64,000 nt of DNA from Clostridia bacterium (GTDB taxonomy: Bacteria > Bacillota > Clostridia > Oscillospirales > Acutalibacteraceae). The notes under the pieces were generated by a model. The model worked only from the letters and a program-made list of their open reading frames with translations. It did no database searches and had not been told where the DNA came from. Below, piece after piece: positions 44,636-53,910 of the stretch. A program made the translations under genes and the position numbers. The stretch spans positions 62,001 through 126,000 of the forward strand of contig JAFTCX010000056.1 in NCBI GenBank assembly GCA_017454485.1, written 5' to 3'. The first letter of the stretch is position 1; the number at the start of each line of letters is the position of its first letter.

Positions 44636-44867
44636 ATGCTGCGTTTCGGCGGTCTTCCCGTTCTTCGCGGCTGACAGCTTTGCGCTCGGAAAACAGCAGC
44701 GAAATGCACCAGATGCCGGCCAGGGCAACGATCGTATAGATCACGCGGCTGAGGATGGCGTCCTGTCCGCCGAAGATCCAAGCCACAAGGTCAAATTGGA
44801 ACAGTCCGATCAGACCCCAGTTGATCGCGCCGATGATGGTGAGTACAAGGGAAATTTTATCAAGCAT
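44634..44867 (-). CDS. DUF378 family small membrane protein
   Basis: 77 residues from the ATG at 44867 (AAAGGAG before it). Two hydrophobic segments with the family signature IGAINWGLIGLFQFDLVAWIFGG and a charged tail. DUF378 proteins are common in Firmicutes and have no known function. A longer upstream frame lacks a ribosome site. Confidence 0.88.
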   Translation of the reverse strand: MLDKISLVLTIIGAINWGLIGLFQFDLVAWIFGGQDAILSRVIYTIVALAGIWCISLLFSERKAVSREEREDRRNAA

Positions 44868-44919
44868 TTCAATCACTCCTTTGCCCATAGTATGGACGAA
44901 AAGGAGCGCGTTATGCAAA

Positions 44920-45489
44920 TTAAAAATGACAGACCAAAATTTTCAATCCCGGCAGCGCCGCTTTGCAAACAAAGCCGTTTCGCTCATAAAACGCGAGCGC
45001 GGTTTGATTGTTTGACGCACAGGAAAGAAAAAGCGTGTGGATGCCGATCGTTGCGAGATGCGCCTTGAGCGCGTGCATCAGCGCCGTTCCCGTGCCGCTG
45101 TGCCGCGCCGTTTCACAAAGGTCGATGTGCAGATGCGCCGAAAACGAGTGCGCAAAGAAAGCGTGGATCGTCTGCGCAAAGCGGCCCTGCAGCGCAAACG
45201 AAGGGCCGAGCAAATCAATCTGCGGCAGATAGTCTCTTCGGTAACAGCGCAAAAACGCGGCGGTATCCGGCGCACAAAGAAGATATCCCAGCGGCGTGTC
45301 GGTTTCATCCACGGCGACAAAGCAGTGTTCGGTCTGCGTCAGCACATAAATATCGCAATACACGAGGTGAAGATACTGCCTTTGCTTTTCCGTTGCAACG
45401 GGAATGCTTGCCGTTTCTTCACAGATGCGCCGCAGCGCAAGCAGATCCTCCGTTCTGCAAACGCGAACGGTCAGTTTTTCACATTCCAT
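44920..45489 (-). CDS. GNAT family N-acetyltransferase
   Basis: 189 residues. The acetyl-CoA loop region RHSGTGTALMHALKAHL (about 130-146) and the C-terminal NNQTALAFYERNGFV are GNAT signatures. The start overlaps glpP by 19 bases, after an AAGGAATT site. It is last in the lon-engB-glpP run. The acceptor is unknown. Confidence 0.87.
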   Translation of the reverse strand: MECEKLTVRVCRTEDLLALRRICEETASIPVATEKQRQYLHLVYCDIYVLTQTEHCFVAVDETDTPLGYLLCAPDTAAFLRCYRRDYLPQIDLLGPSFALQGRFAQTIHAFFAHSFSAHLHIDLCETARHSGTGTALMHALKAHLATIGIHTLFLSCASNNQTALAFYERNGFVCKAALPGLKILVCHF

Positions 45490-46043
45490 AATTCCTTACA
45501 GGACGTTGACACGCCGAGCGCACCGCTTTCCAGCGCGTTTTGAATATCCGATTGTGTGCTGACAAGTCCGCCGACGATGACGGGCACCTCCAGCTCTTGC
45601 GCAAGCTGTTTTGTGATGCGCGGCATGATCCCCGGCAGGATTTCAACCGTATCGGGACGCACGAGGGAGGCGGATTTTACCGTGGTCTGAATGGAAAGAG
45701 AGTCCACGATAAACAGCCGCTGCACGGTCAAAAGTCCGAGCTCCCTTGCGGCCTTGAGCTGGCTGTTTTTGGTGGAGATGATCCCGTCCGGACAAATCTC
45801 CTGCGCAATATAGCGCACCGCAACGGCGTCGCGGGAAAAGCCTTCGATCAGATCGACGTGCAAAAAGATCATTTTCTTTGCCTTTTTCGCCTTTTGCACG
45901 ATCTCCTTGAGGTTGAAGATGTTGCCGCAAAGCAAAAAGATCGTGGAGCAAGAGGAAGCGAGCGCTGCGTCGATATCGTCGGGGTTTTTCACCCCGGCGA
46001 TGATCGGGTTTTGCTGCAAGCGGTAACGAAAGGTGTCGTTCAT
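45471..46043 (-). CDS. glpP: Glycerol-3-phosphate responsive antiterminator GlpP
   Basis: 190 residues, single-domain TIM-barrel-like GlpP family. The segments NPIIAGVKNPDDIDAAL, FLHVDLIEGFSRD, DGIISTKNSQLKAAR and EILPGIMP are characteristic. In Bacillus, GlpP with glycerol-3-phosphate lets polymerase read through the glpD leader terminator. No glp catabolic gene is in this window, so its targets lie elsewhere. AAGGAGA precedes the ATG. Confidence 0.9.
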   Translation of the reverse strand: MNDTFRYRLQQNPIIAGVKNPDDIDAALASSCSTIFLLCGNIFNLKEIVQKAKKAKKMIFLHVDLIEGFSRDAVAVRYIAQEICPDGIISTKNSQLKAARELGLLTVQRLFIVDSLSIQTTVKSASLVRPDTVEILPGIMPRITKQLAQELEVPVIVGGLVSTQSDIQNALESGALGVSTSCKELWNVKN

Positions 46044-46053
46044 GGCAATCTCC

Positions 46054-46641
46054 TTATTCTGCGTTCAGGCTGCGTGCAATGCAGTCGCGCAATTGCTGTG
46101 CACCGGTGCCCTTGGTTGCGGAAAACGGAAGGATCGCCACGGCGTCATAATCGGCGAGCGCGGCGGTGTGGCGTTCGAGCATCGATGCAAATTCCGTTTT
46201 GTTGAGCTTGTCGCATTTGGTCAGCGCAACGGCAAACGGGATGCCGCTTTCATGCAGAAAGCGCAGCATATCCGCGTCCTGCGCCGTCATATCGTGGCGC
46301 ATATCCAAAAGCTGCACCACCAGCCGCAGATCGCGTTCCGATTGAAAATAAGCTTCCATCAATTCCGCCCAGCGCAGCTTTTCGCTGTGGCTGACCTTTG
46401 CATATCCGTAGCCGGGCAGATCCACAAACCGGCAGTTGTCCAGCCGGAAAAAATTGATCGTGACCGTTTTTCCGGGCACGGAGCTGACCCTTGCCAGCGC
46501 CTTTCGCCCGAGCACTTTGTTGAGCAGCGAGGATTTTCCGACATTGGAACGGCCGGAAAAAGCAATCTCCGGCAGATCGGACGCTTTAAGCTGCTGCTTT
46601 GTGCCGAAAGAGGTTTCAAAAACCGCGTTGTCAAATCTCAT
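46054..46641 (-). CDS. engB: Ribosome biogenesis GTP-binding protein
   Basis: 195 residues. TRAFAC GTPase with G1 GRSNVGKSS (about 30-38), G2-region T, G3 DLPGYG and G4 TKCDK. EngB (YsxC/YihA) is needed for 50S assembly. The ATG follows GGAGGAACT within the end of lon, overlapping it by 11 bases; the lon-engB order is widespread in Firmicutes. Confidence 0.96.
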   Translation of the reverse strand: MRFDNAVFETSFGTKQQLKASDLPEIAFSGRSNVGKSSLLNKVLGRKALARVSSVPGKTVTINFFRLDNCRFVDLPGYGYAKVSHSEKLRWAELMEAYFQSERDLRLVVQLLDMRHDMTAQDADMLRFLHESGIPFAVALTKCDKLNKTEFASMLERHTAALADYDAVAILPFSATKGTGAQQLRDCIARSLNAE

Positions 46642-49039
46642 AGTTCCTCCGCGCGTGCGTTTCGTCGGGCTTCAGGCGAATGTGCTGCTGTTCCGGCTTT
46701 GCGGGTGTGCTGTCTTTGAGCGAGAGCGCAAACACCTCGTCAAGATGCTCGACCGGGACAAATTTTACGTTTTCTTTCACAACGTCCTCCACTTCCCAAA
46801 GGTCGCTTTCGTTGTCCTTCGGGATGATGACCAGCTTCACACCGTGCTTGTAGGCCGCCATGCTTTTTTCGCGCAGACCGCCGATCGGCAGCACGCGCCC
46901 GGTCAGCGAAATTTCGCCCGTCATTGCAACGTCGCGGAACGCCGGACGCTGCGTGAGCGCCGAAAGCATGGCGGTCGCCATCGTCACACCGGCGGAGGGA
47001 CCGTCCTTCGGCACAGCGCCCTGCGGCACATGAACGTGGATGTCTTTTTTGGTGAACGCTTCGGCGTCGATGCCCTCTCTTGCGGCGATGGAACGCAGAT
47101 AGGAGTGCGCGGCTTTGGCGGATTCCTTCATCACGTCGCCGAGCGAGCCGGTCAGCTCAAGCTTTCCGCTGCCGTCCATGACCACGGCTTCCACCTGCAG
47201 CAGTTCGCCGCCGACACTCGTCCAGGCAAGGCCGTTAACCACGCCGACGGCGTCCTTTTTCGGCAGCACATCGTCTTTATACTTCGGCGGACCGAGCATC
47301 TCGCGCAGCAGCTTTACCGTTACCGTCACACGCTTGCTTTCGCCCTTGGTGAGCAGCATTGCGCTTTTGCGGCAAACGGACGCGATGCACTGCTCAAGCC
47401 GGCGCACACCGGCTTCTCTTGTGTAGGACGCGATCAGTTCGTTCAGCGCATCGTCGGAAAAACGAAGCTGATTGCCGGAAAGTCCGTGCGCCTTCATTTG
47501 CTTTTTGACAAGATGGCGTTTGGCGATCTGCAGCTTTTCCTCGGCCGTGTAGCTGGAAAGCTCAATGAGCTCCATACGGTCGAGCAGCGGCGCGGGGATG
47601 GTTGACATATCGTTTGCCGTGGTGATGAACAGCACACGGCTGAGATCGACGGGGAATTCGATGAAATGATCGCGGAAGGTGTTGTTTTGTTCGGGATCGA
47701 GCGCTTCCAGCAGCGCGGACGAGGGGTCGCCTTTATAATCGGCGCCGAGTTTGTCCACTTCGTCAAGCAGAATGATCGGGTTCATGCTCTTCGCCTGCGT
47801 CAGCGCGGAAATCAGCCGTCCGGGCATTGCGCCGATGTATGTTTTGCGGTGGCCGCGAATTTCGGCTTCGTCACGCACGCCGCCCAGCGACATGCGCACA
47901 TATTTGCGCCCCATTGCTTCGGCAACCGAACGCACGATCGACGTTTTGCCGACGCCCGGAGGGCCGACAAGGCAGAGGATCTGCGCGCGGCTGCTGTCTG
48001 TCATGGCGCGCACGGCAAGCATTTCCAAAAAGCGCTCCTTGATCTTTTTCATCCCATAATGGTCGCGGTCAAGAATTGCTGCGGCGTGCGCAAGATCGAG
48101 CGTATCCTCGGTATAGACGTTCCACGGCAGGGCAAGACACGCATCAAGATACGAGCGGATGACATTCGCGTCGGGCGAAGTGCTCTGCATTTTGGAAAGC
48201 TTGTTCGCTTCGCGCAGCAGCTTTTCCTCCACATCCTTTTCAAAGTGCAAGGCAAGAATCTTTTCGCGGTACTGCTGCGCTTCGGCAATCGTATCGTCGC
48301 CTTCGCCGAGCTCGCTGGAAATTGCGCGCATCTGCTCGCGCAGGTAGTTTTCGCGCTGAATATCGTCCAACTGCGTCTGCACCTTGCCTTCGATGTCGTC
48401 CTCGATGCGGAAGATCGCAATTTCATGCGAAAGGATGGCGCACAGCTTTTCCAGTCTGCGGATCGGATGGAATTCCTCCAAAATCGCCTGCCGGTCTTCA
48501 TAGCCGGAAAGTGCATTCGCCGCAATCACATCCGCAAGGTGGCTCGGGTCGCGTGTGAGAAAAATTTCCATCGCCACGTCGCGCGCCTGCTTGTTGGTCA
48601 GCTCCGCAAATTCATCGAAGATGTCCTTCGTCTTATTGATGAGCGCGGAGATGTAATCCGGCTCAACGCCTCTGACAGCGATATCTTTGCGCTGCTTGAC
48701 GTCGGAAACGAGGTAATAATTTCCGTAAAGCACGCGCATCACATCTGCACGGCTTTCGCCTTCGATCAACACGCGGATATTGTCGCTGTCCGGCGCTTTG
48801 ACCACCTGCTTGATGGAGGCGATCACGCCGGTTTTGAACAGCTCGTTTTCACCGGGATCATCGTCGGCAACGCTGCGCTGCGCAACGAGAAACACACGCT
48901 GGTTTTCGTTCATCGCCGCGCGGATCGCCGCGATGCTTTTTTCTCTGCCGACTTCAAAATGCAGCTTCATGCCCGGAAACACAACGAGTCCGCGCAGCGC
49001 CACGGTCGGCAGCGATTTATAAATCAGATTAACAGCCAT
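46631..49039 (-). CDS. lon: ATP-dependent protease Lon
   Basis: 802 residues, full-length LonA. The N-terminal substrate domain (about 1-210), the AAA+ module with Walker [10 protein letters not shown] (about 350) and the protease domain with the catalytic serine in [11 protein letters not shown] (about 680) and the downstream lysine ([13 protein letters not shown]) are intact. It degrades misfolded and regulatory proteins. The gene starts the lon-engB-glpP-GNAT run behind its own promoter. Confidence 0.97.
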   Translation of the reverse strand: MAVNLIYKSLPTVALRGLVVFPGMKLHFEVGREKSIAAIRAAMNENQRVFLVAQRSVADDDPGENELFKTGVIASIKQVVKAPDSDNIRVLIEGESRADVMRVLYGNYYLVSDVKQRKDIAVRGVEPDYISALINKTKDIFDEFAELTNKQARDVAMEIFLTRDPSHLADVIAANALSGYEDRQAILEEFHPIRRLEKLCAILSHEIAIFRIEDDIEGKVQTQLDDIQRENYLREQMRAISSELGEGDDTIAEAQQYREKILALHFEKDVEEKLLREANKLSKMQSTSPDANVIRSYLDACLALPWNVYTEDTLDLAHAAAILDRDHYGMKKIKERFLEMLAVRAMTDSSRAQILCLVGPPGVGKTSIVRSVAEAMGRKYVRMSLGGVRDEAEIRGHRKTYIGAMPGRLISALTQAKSMNPIILLDEVDKLGADYKGDPSSALLEALDPEQNNTFRDHFIEFPVDLSRVLFITTANDMSTIPAPLLDRMELIELSSYTAEEKLQIAKRHLVKKQMKAHGLSGNQLRFSDDALNELIASYTREAGVRRLEQCIASVCRKSAMLLTKGESKRVTVTVKLLREMLGPPKYKDDVLPKKDAVGVVNGLAWTSVGGELLQVEAVVMDGSGKLELTGSLGDVMKESAKAAHSYLRSIAAREGIDAEAFTKKDIHVHVPQGAVPKDGPSAGVTMATAMLSALTQRPAFRDVAMTGEISLTGRVLPIGGLREKSMAAYKHGVKLVIIPKDNESDLWEVEDVVKENVKFVPVEHLDEVFALSLKDSTPAKPEQQHIRLKPDETHARRNYEI

Positions 49040-49075
49040 AAAGTACTCCTTTGCTGTGGGTTCACTTTTCAGATA

Positions 49076-49104
49076 AGCATATCATAATTCGACGATTTTT
49101 GCAA
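49076..49104 (-). promoter_or_regulatory. Promoter of the lon operon
   Basis: TTGCAA (49099-49104) and TATGCT (49076-49081) on the minus strand, 17-base spacing. I see no HrcA (CIRCE) or CtsR box next to it. Confidence 0.6.
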
Positions 49105-49154
49105 CTGCAAACCGCGACTTTTTCAAATAATCCGTCTGCATCTTTGCGGAAATG

Positions 49155-49183
49155 TTGACAACAAACGGAAAACAGGGTAAACT
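49155..49183 (+). promoter_or_regulatory. Promoter of cca
   Basis: A perfect TTGACA (49155-49160) and TAAACT (49178-49183), 17-base spacing, divergent from the lon promoter. Confidence 0.7.
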
Positions 49184-49212
49184 TGTTGCATCAAACGAAA
49201 CGGAGAGAAAGT

Positions 49213-50532
49213 ATGGTTTTGCCGGATTACGCCGAAAAAGCGATTGCGCTGCTGAACGAAAGCGGCTTTGCCTGCTATGCCGTCGGCGGCTGGGTGCGCG
49301 ACGGACTGCTGCAAAGCGCGTCGCATGATATCGATCTGACAACGAGCGCCACGCCCGAAGAAATGCAGCGCGTTTTTTCGTCCTATTCCGTGATCGCTAC
49401 CGGACTGCAGCACGGCACTCTGACCGTTTTGCTGGACGGTCATCCCTTGGAGATCACAACCTTTCGCACCGAGAGCGCGTATTCCGACGGGCGGCATCCC
49501 GATGCCATCCGCTTTGCGCGCGATTTAAACAGCGACCTGTCGCGCCGCGATTTCACCGTCAACGCCATGGCGTTTCACCCAAGGGAAGGCGTGGTGGATC
49601 CCTTCGGCGGGCAACAAGACCTGCAAAACAGCGTGCTGCGCTGCGTCGGAAACGCGGCCGAGCGCTTCACCGAAGACGCGCTGCGCATTTTGCGTCTGCT
49701 GCGCTTTGCGTCAAAGCTCGGCTTTTCTGTGGAAAGCCAAACGAAAAAGGCGGCGTTTGAATGTAAAGAGCGGCTGCTCCTGCTTTCCAAAGAACGGATT
49801 GCAGTGGAGTTCAAGGGCATTTTATGCGGCGCATTCGTCAAAGATGTGCTTTTGGAATATCACGAGATCCTCGCCGTGCTCTTTCCGTTCATCAGCAAAA
49901 TGTATGGCTTTGCGCAGCATAATTTTCACCACTGCTTCGATGTGTATGAACACACCGCGACGGTTGTTGCCGCCGCACCGGACACACCCGTGCTGCGCCT
50001 TGCGGCGTTCTTTCACGATTGCGGAAAACCTGACTGCTTCACAACAGACGAAAACGGAATCGGCCATTTTTACGCCCACGCCTCGCGCAGCGCACAAATT
50101 GCAAAAGAAACGATGCAATCGCTCAAGCTCGACAAAAAAACGACCGAGCGCGTGACGCTGTTGGTGAAGCTGCATGACAGCCCGATCGAGGAGGACGCGC
50201 GCGCGATCAAGCGCAGGCTGAACAAATACGGCGAAGCGGCACTGCTGGAGCTGATCGCCCTGCAGCGTGCGGACACGTTGGGACTCGCGCCGGCATTTCA
50301 CACGCGGCTGGCGCATTTTGACGCGCTCGAATCGCTCACGGGCGAAGTCGTCGCGTCCGGCGCGGTGTTTTCGCTGCGCGATCTTGCAGTGAACGGAAAC
50401 GATATGAAACGGCTGGGTCTGCGCGGCAAAGAAATCGGTTCTGCGCTGAAAAAGCTGCTTTGCGCAGTGCTGGATGAAAAGGTCAAAAACGAAAAGGCGG
50501 CGCTGCTGGAATATTTGAAGCTGCACCCTTGA
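49213..50532 (+). CDS. cca: CCA-adding tRNA nucleotidyltransferase with HD domain
   Basis: 439 residues from the ATG at 49213 (GGAGAGAAAGT before it). The nucleotidyltransferase head has YAVGGWVRDGLL and the catalytic DIDLTTSA, followed by RRDFTVNAMAF and the RNA-binding neck. The HD domain (about 230-340) has HHCFDVYEHT and FHDCGKPDCF. Class II enzymes of this form repair or add the 3' CCA of tRNA. The promoter of the next gene overlaps its stop codon. Confidence 0.92.
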   Translation: MVLPDYAEKAIALLNESGFACYAVGGWVRDGLLQSASHDIDLTTSATPEEMQRVFSSYSVIATGLQHGTLTVLLDGHPLEITTFRTESAYSDGRHPDAIRFARDLNSDLSRRDFTVNAMAFHPREGVVDPFGGQQDLQNSVLRCVGNAAERFTEDALRILRLLRFASKLGFSVESQTKKAAFECKERLLLLSKERIAVEFKGILCGAFVKDVLLEYHEILAVLFPFISKMYGFAQHNFHHCFDVYEHTATVVAAAPDTPVLRLAAFFHDCGKPDCFTTDENGIGHFYAHASRSAQIAKETMQSLKLDKKTTERVTLLVKLHDSPIEEDARAIKRRLNKYGEAALLELIALQRADTLGLAPAFHTRLAHFDALESLTGEVVASGAVFSLRDLAVNGNDMKRLGLRGKEIGSALKKLLCAVLDEKVKNEKAALLEYLKLHP

Positions 50533-50557
50533 CTTTCCATGAAACGCATGGTACAAT
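50529..50557 (+). promoter_or_regulatory. Promoter of the THF riboswitch-folT unit
   Basis: TTGACT (50529-50534) and TACAAT (50552-50557), 17-base spacing, overlapping the last bases of cca. Confidence 0.75.
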
Positions 50558-50568
50558 AAACACACAAA

Positions 50569-50665
50569 AACAGAGTAGAGGAACGTGCGTACAGTGTCCG
50601 CAGGACGGGGAGTTGTCTGCGGAACGAAGGGGTTTCCCGCGGTACGTTCCCCGCATCCCGCTGTT
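50569..50665 (+). promoter_or_regulatory. Tetrahydrofolate (THF) riboswitch
   Basis: Conserved blocks appear in order: AGAGTAGA after the 5' P1 strand (AACAG), CGT..ACAGTG, a GC-rich hairpin (TCCGCAG with CTGCGGA), ACGAAGGGG, and CCCCGCATCCCGCTGTT closing P1. This fits the THF aptamer found upstream of folT and folate genes in Firmicutes. Downstream, GAATGAAAAGA with TCTTTCATTC forms another hairpin before the AAGGAGG site, the probable expression platform. Confidence 0.85.
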
Positions 50666-50723
50666 CATCGAATGAAAAGAACCTCTTTCATTCCCGCAGT
50701 GGGGCTTGAAGGAGGAATTTTTT

Positions 50724-51494
50724 ATGTCAGAAGTTCAATCGCAAGCCACCCGCACACCCGAAGGCGCACTCAGTCAGCCGCCGGTTTTCAGCAAAACCTA
50801 CTGGCGTTTGGCCGCAAAAAACTTTTCCGATGTGCGCATGATCGTCTTTGCCGCGCTCATCATCGCCATGCGCGTGGTTGTGAAATTTTTCAAAATTCCG
50901 CTGGCGGCCGGGCTTTCGCTTTCCTTTGACTGCTATGTGAATTCCCTCGGCTCGCTGTGCTACGGTCCGCTTGTCGGTCTTGCCGTCGGCGCAATCAGCG
51001 ACACGCTGGGCTGCATCATCCACCCCAGTGGCGATTACTTTTTGCCGTTCATCCTCACGGAGATGAGCAGCTCGTTTATCTTCGGCCTGTTCCTGTGGCG
51101 GCGCAACCTGACACCCGGACGCGTGCTGGTTTGCAAATTCACGGTCAACCTGTTTTGCAACATCATCCTCACGAGCGTGCTGATGAAATGGTATTATTAC
51201 GCGCTTTACGGCCTTGAGGACGCGCAGGCGTATTCCATCATCAACCTGACGCGGATCGCCAAAAACCTGATTTTGTTCCCGCTGGAGGCCGTGCTCATCA
51301 CGATCATACTCGGTGCGCTGATCACACCGCTGAAATCATTGCGGCTGCTGCCGAAGAATCACGGAAAGCTGGAGATCCGCAAGCGCGACATCGTGCTGGT
51401 GGTCGCTTTGCTGCTGCTTTCCGTCGGACTTGTGCTGCTTTATGTGTTTGTGCTCAAGGATTTCATCGCCGAACACAACATCAAGCTGCTGTAA
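50724..51494 (+). CDS. folT: ECF-type folate transporter S component
   Basis: 256 residues with five or six membrane segments (from about 38 to 190, plus one near 225). The segments FKIPLAAGLSLSFDCYVNSLGSLCYGPLVGLAVGAISDTLG-type architecture and HPSGDYFLPF are typical of the folate-binding S component that uses the shared EcfA/EcfT energising module. The THF riboswitch directly upstream strongly supports folate as substrate. AAGGAGGA precedes the ATG. Confidence 0.9.
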   Translation: MSEVQSQATRTPEGALSQPPVFSKTYWRLAAKNFSDVRMIVFAALIIAMRVVVKFFKIPLAAGLSLSFDCYVNSLGSLCYGPLVGLAVGAISDTLGCIIHPSGDYFLPFILTEMSSSFIFGLFLWRRNLTPGRVLVCKFTVNLFCNIILTSVLMKWYYYALYGLEDAQAYSIINLTRIAKNLILFPLEAVLITIILGALITPLKSLRLLPKNHGKLEIRKRDIVLVVALLLLSVGLVLLYVFVLKDFIAEHNIKLL

Positions 51495-51506
51495 GGGGGC
51501 TTTTTC

Positions 51507-52715
51507 ATGGACGCGCTGCGTTTTCATGGCGGTACATTCAAGCTCATGCAGATCACGGACACGCAGGAGCATCACCGCGTAAATCCGGACACCGTGAAGC
51601 TCATCTGGCTGGCGCTTGCGCGTGAACAGCCCGATCTCGTTGTGCTCACAGGCGATCAGATCGCAGGCTACTCCCCCTCGTTTCGCGGCGATACGAAACG
51701 GAAAATCACCGAAACACTTGATACGCTGCTGCAGCCGTTCGATGAATTCGGTGTGCCGTTCTGCATGACTTTCGGCAACCACGACAACAACTGCGGCATC
51801 GAAAACAAGGCGCAGATGCCGATCTATCGGGCGCACCCGACGTTTCTTTCCGGCACGCCGCGCAGTGAGGACGACCCCGGCACGCTGTCGCTGACATTGA
51901 AATCCGCCGACGGCAAGCGGGACGTTTTTGCGCTGTATCTGATCGACTCCGGCGGAAAGAATCCCGACGGCTCCTATGCCGCGGTCAAAAAAGAACAGAT
52001 CGAATGGTTCAAAAGCGAACACGAGCGCCTTTCAGCGGGCGGAGATCCGTTGCCTTCCCTGGTGTTTCAGCATATTCCCCTGCCGGAATATTACAGCGTT
52101 TTAAAGCGCGTTCCAAAGGGCACGAAAGGCGCTGTGGAAGCGTTTTTTGACCACGCGGGCGAGTTTTACGTTTTGCCGGAAAGTGCGGTTGCGCGCGGTG
52201 ATTTTATGCGTGAATCCCCTGCCGCGCCGCCGGTCAACACAGGCGAATTTGCCGCGCTCAAAGAAAAAGGCGGCGTGCTGGGCGTGTTTTGCGGACACGA
52301 CCATATCAATTCCTTCGTTCTGCCGCTGGACGGCATGGACCTCGGCTACACGCAGGGCTGCGGTTTTCACGTTTACGGTCCCGGGCGGCAGCGCGGTGTG
52401 CGCGTGTTCACCCTGCACGAGAACGACCCGACCCGATATGAGACGAAAACCGTCACCATGGCAGACCTTTCAGACGATCCGCCTGCCGAGCCGCTGATGG
52501 AATTCATTTTACAGCATATGCCGGCGTCGGCACAGCCGGTCATCCGCGCGGCAAAGCGTGCCGGTGCAGTTGTGCTCGGCGCTGCGGCAGCGGCGATCGT
52601 TTTCAAGCGCTTAAATAAAGCCAAACAAAAAGGACACGGATCGACCGTGCCCTTTTTCTATGGCTCTTTTACCATCTGTTTTCTACATATTCGCAGAATG
52701 CGTACATATCCTTGA
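51507..52715 (+). CDS. Calcineurin-like metallophosphoesterase
   Basis: 402 residues. Metal-site motifs: ITDTQEHH (about 17-24), LTGDQIAGY (about 47-55), TFGNHDNN (about 87-94), FQHIPLPEYY and GHDHINSF (about 263-270). It is related to YkuE/Icc-type phosphoesterases of unknown substrate. A hydrophobic stretch with alanines near 345-360 may touch the membrane. The frame has no stop before the terminator at 52627-52657 and ends only at 52715, overlapping the converging DUF2804 gene by 47 bases. The last ~30 residues look non-native. Confidence 0.85.
   Translation: MDALRFHGGTFKLMQITDTQEHHRVNPDTVKLIWLALAREQPDLVVLTGDQIAGYSPSFRGDTKRKITETLDTLLQPFDEFGVPFCMTFGNHDNNCGIENKAQMPIYRAHPTFLSGTPRSEDDPGTLSLTLKSADGKRDVFALYLIDSGGKNPDGSYAAVKKEQIEWFKSEHERLSAGGDPLPSLVFQHIPLPEYYSVLKRVPKGTKGAVEAFFDHAGEFYVLPESAVARGDFMRESPAAPPVNTGEFAALKEKGGVLGVFCGHDHINSFVLPLDGMDLGYTQGCGFHVYGPGRQRGVRVFTLHENDPTRYETKTVTMADLSDDPPAEPLMEFILQHMPASAQPVIRAAKRAGAVVLGAAAAAIVFKRLNKAKQKGHGSTVPFFYGSFTICFLHIRRMRTYP
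52627..52657 (+). terminator. Bidirectional terminator inside the phosphoesterase reading frame
   Basis: AAAAAGGACACGG pairs with CCGTGCCCTTTTT around a 5-base loop; a T-run follows on both strands. It lies upstream of the in-frame stop of the phosphoesterase and just after the DUF2804 stop. Confidence 0.82.
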
Positions 52716-53742
52716 TTTCCAGCACTGTGCCGTCGTCCAGCGTCACGGTACCGTTCCAAAGGCCGTGCACCTGATGAGAATGCATACGCATCACGGCGAC
52801 GTTCAGATCGGAGTGGTGATCGTAAAACGGCGTCATGGTCAGATTGAAGCGGCCGTCTTCGGAAATGAACTCCCACGGCTGCATATATTTGTCCGGCTTC
52901 GGGAAGGTCTTAACGTCAACCGCGCCGAATTTATGCGCCTTTCCGTCATAGAACAGACAGGTTTCGGTCGCGTTGCTCTCGTCGCCGATGCCCCATGTAA
53001 TCTCAAAGCCAAAAATGTGACGGTTGCCGTCGGCGTCATAAAGATATGTTGAACCGCTGCCCCAATACCAAACCAGGCTGTATGGCGTGCAGACGCGCCC
53101 CCAGTCGAGCGAGCAGAAGGTGTCGTCCTTTGTGAACTCATAGCATTCGCCGCCGAATTTGAATGTACCGGCGCAAGGCATACAAAGCTGCTTTGTGGTC
53201 ATGAAATAGCGATCCGGGAAGCCTTCAAACGGCAAAACGGTCGTGATGTTTTCGAGTCCGGGCATGATGTCCATCTGGAAATTCAGTTCAACATCGTCCA
53301 TCTTAAAGCAGATGGTGCGTGAAGTCTCTTCGGTGTCAAACGCAAACGACGCTTTGCCGATCGTCATCTGCACCGTGTTGGGGACATCGCCCTTCGGCGG
53401 AAGCACATACTTATCCTTGCCGCCGATAAAGGGCGACATGACGGATTTCAGCGTTTTCCCCTGTTTGAGATCGACAAGCACAGCGGAAACATAGCCGCCC
53501 AGCGAGATGTTTGCAAAGCTGAGCTGCACCATGTATTTGCCGTTGGAAAGCTGATAAAAATCCCATTCCTTACGGCGCATCTGATGCTTGACATGAAAGC
53601 GGTTATAGTTGAACACGTTGTGACGCGCCCAGCCCTTGGCGAGCAGCCTTCCGTCCGGCGAAAGCAGGTTCGTCGGTTCGGTGTATTCCGTCTGCTTGCT
53701 TTTGAACGGCGCCTCTTGCCAGCCGACATAGGTTTTTTCCAT
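52669..53742 (-). CDS. DUF2804 family protein
   Basis: 357 residues, soluble, no signal peptide. SLDWGRVCTPYSLVWYWGSGS and the surrounding beta-rich sequence match DUF2804, distantly like hydroxyneurosporene-synthase/lipocalin-type folds. AGGAGGA precedes the ATG at 53742. It has its own promoter, so it is probably independent of the his operon upstream. No reaction is known for the family. Confidence 0.82.
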   Translation of the reverse strand: MEKTYVGWQEAPFKSKQTEYTEPTNLLSPDGRLLAKGWARHNVFNYNRFHVKHQMRRKEWDFYQLSNGKYMVQLSFANISLGGYVSAVLVDLKQGKTLKSVMSPFIGGKDKYVLPPKGDVPNTVQMTIGKASFAFDTEETSRTICFKMDDVELNFQMDIMPGLENITTVLPFEGFPDRYFMTTKQLCMPCAGTFKFGGECYEFTKDDTFCSLDWGRVCTPYSLVWYWGSGSTYLYDADGNRHIFGFEITWGIGDESNATETCLFYDGKAHKFGAVDVKTFPKPDKYMQPWEFISEDGRFNLTMTPFYDHHSDLNVAVMRMHSHQVHGLWNGTVTLDDGTVLEIKDMYAFCEYVENRW

Positions 53743-53769
53743 AGTAGTTCCTCCTGTTCTATTTTTCTT

Positions 53770-53853
53770 TCACACGTCCGGTGAAAGTGAATTTTCAATC
53801 CGTTTGTCCCGATAATAGAAGATGCGGTCGCGCTCCGAGATCTCGCGCTGCAC
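53770..53853 (-). CDS. Possible 27-residue ORF or gene remnant in the DUF2804 leader
   Basis: From a GTG at 53853 the minus strand reads 27 codons to a TGA, rich in Arg/Glu/Asp (QREISERDRIFYYRDKRIE). The codon composition looks coding compared with the AT-rich flanks. There is no ribosome site. It may be the tail of a decayed gene or a structured leader RNA. Confidence 0.18.
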   Translation of the reverse strand: MQREISERDRIFYYRDKRIENSLSPDV

Positions 53854-53872
53854 GCGTGGGATCGCTGTTTTT

Positions 53873-53901
53873 ATTCTACAACGAAGACGGCAAAAATGCA
53901 A
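53873..53901 (-). promoter_or_regulatory. Promoter of the DUF2804 gene
   Basis: TTGCAT (53896-53901) and TAGAAT (53873-53878) on the minus strand, 17-base spacing, giving a leader of about 125 bases. Confidence 0.6.
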
Positions 53902-53910
53902 GCATATTTT

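Noticed and set aside
49040..49212. Heat-shock operator (CIRCE or CtsR box) at the lon promoter
   Set aside because: No match to TTAGCACTC-N9-GAGTGCTAA or to the CtsR heptad repeat is visible.
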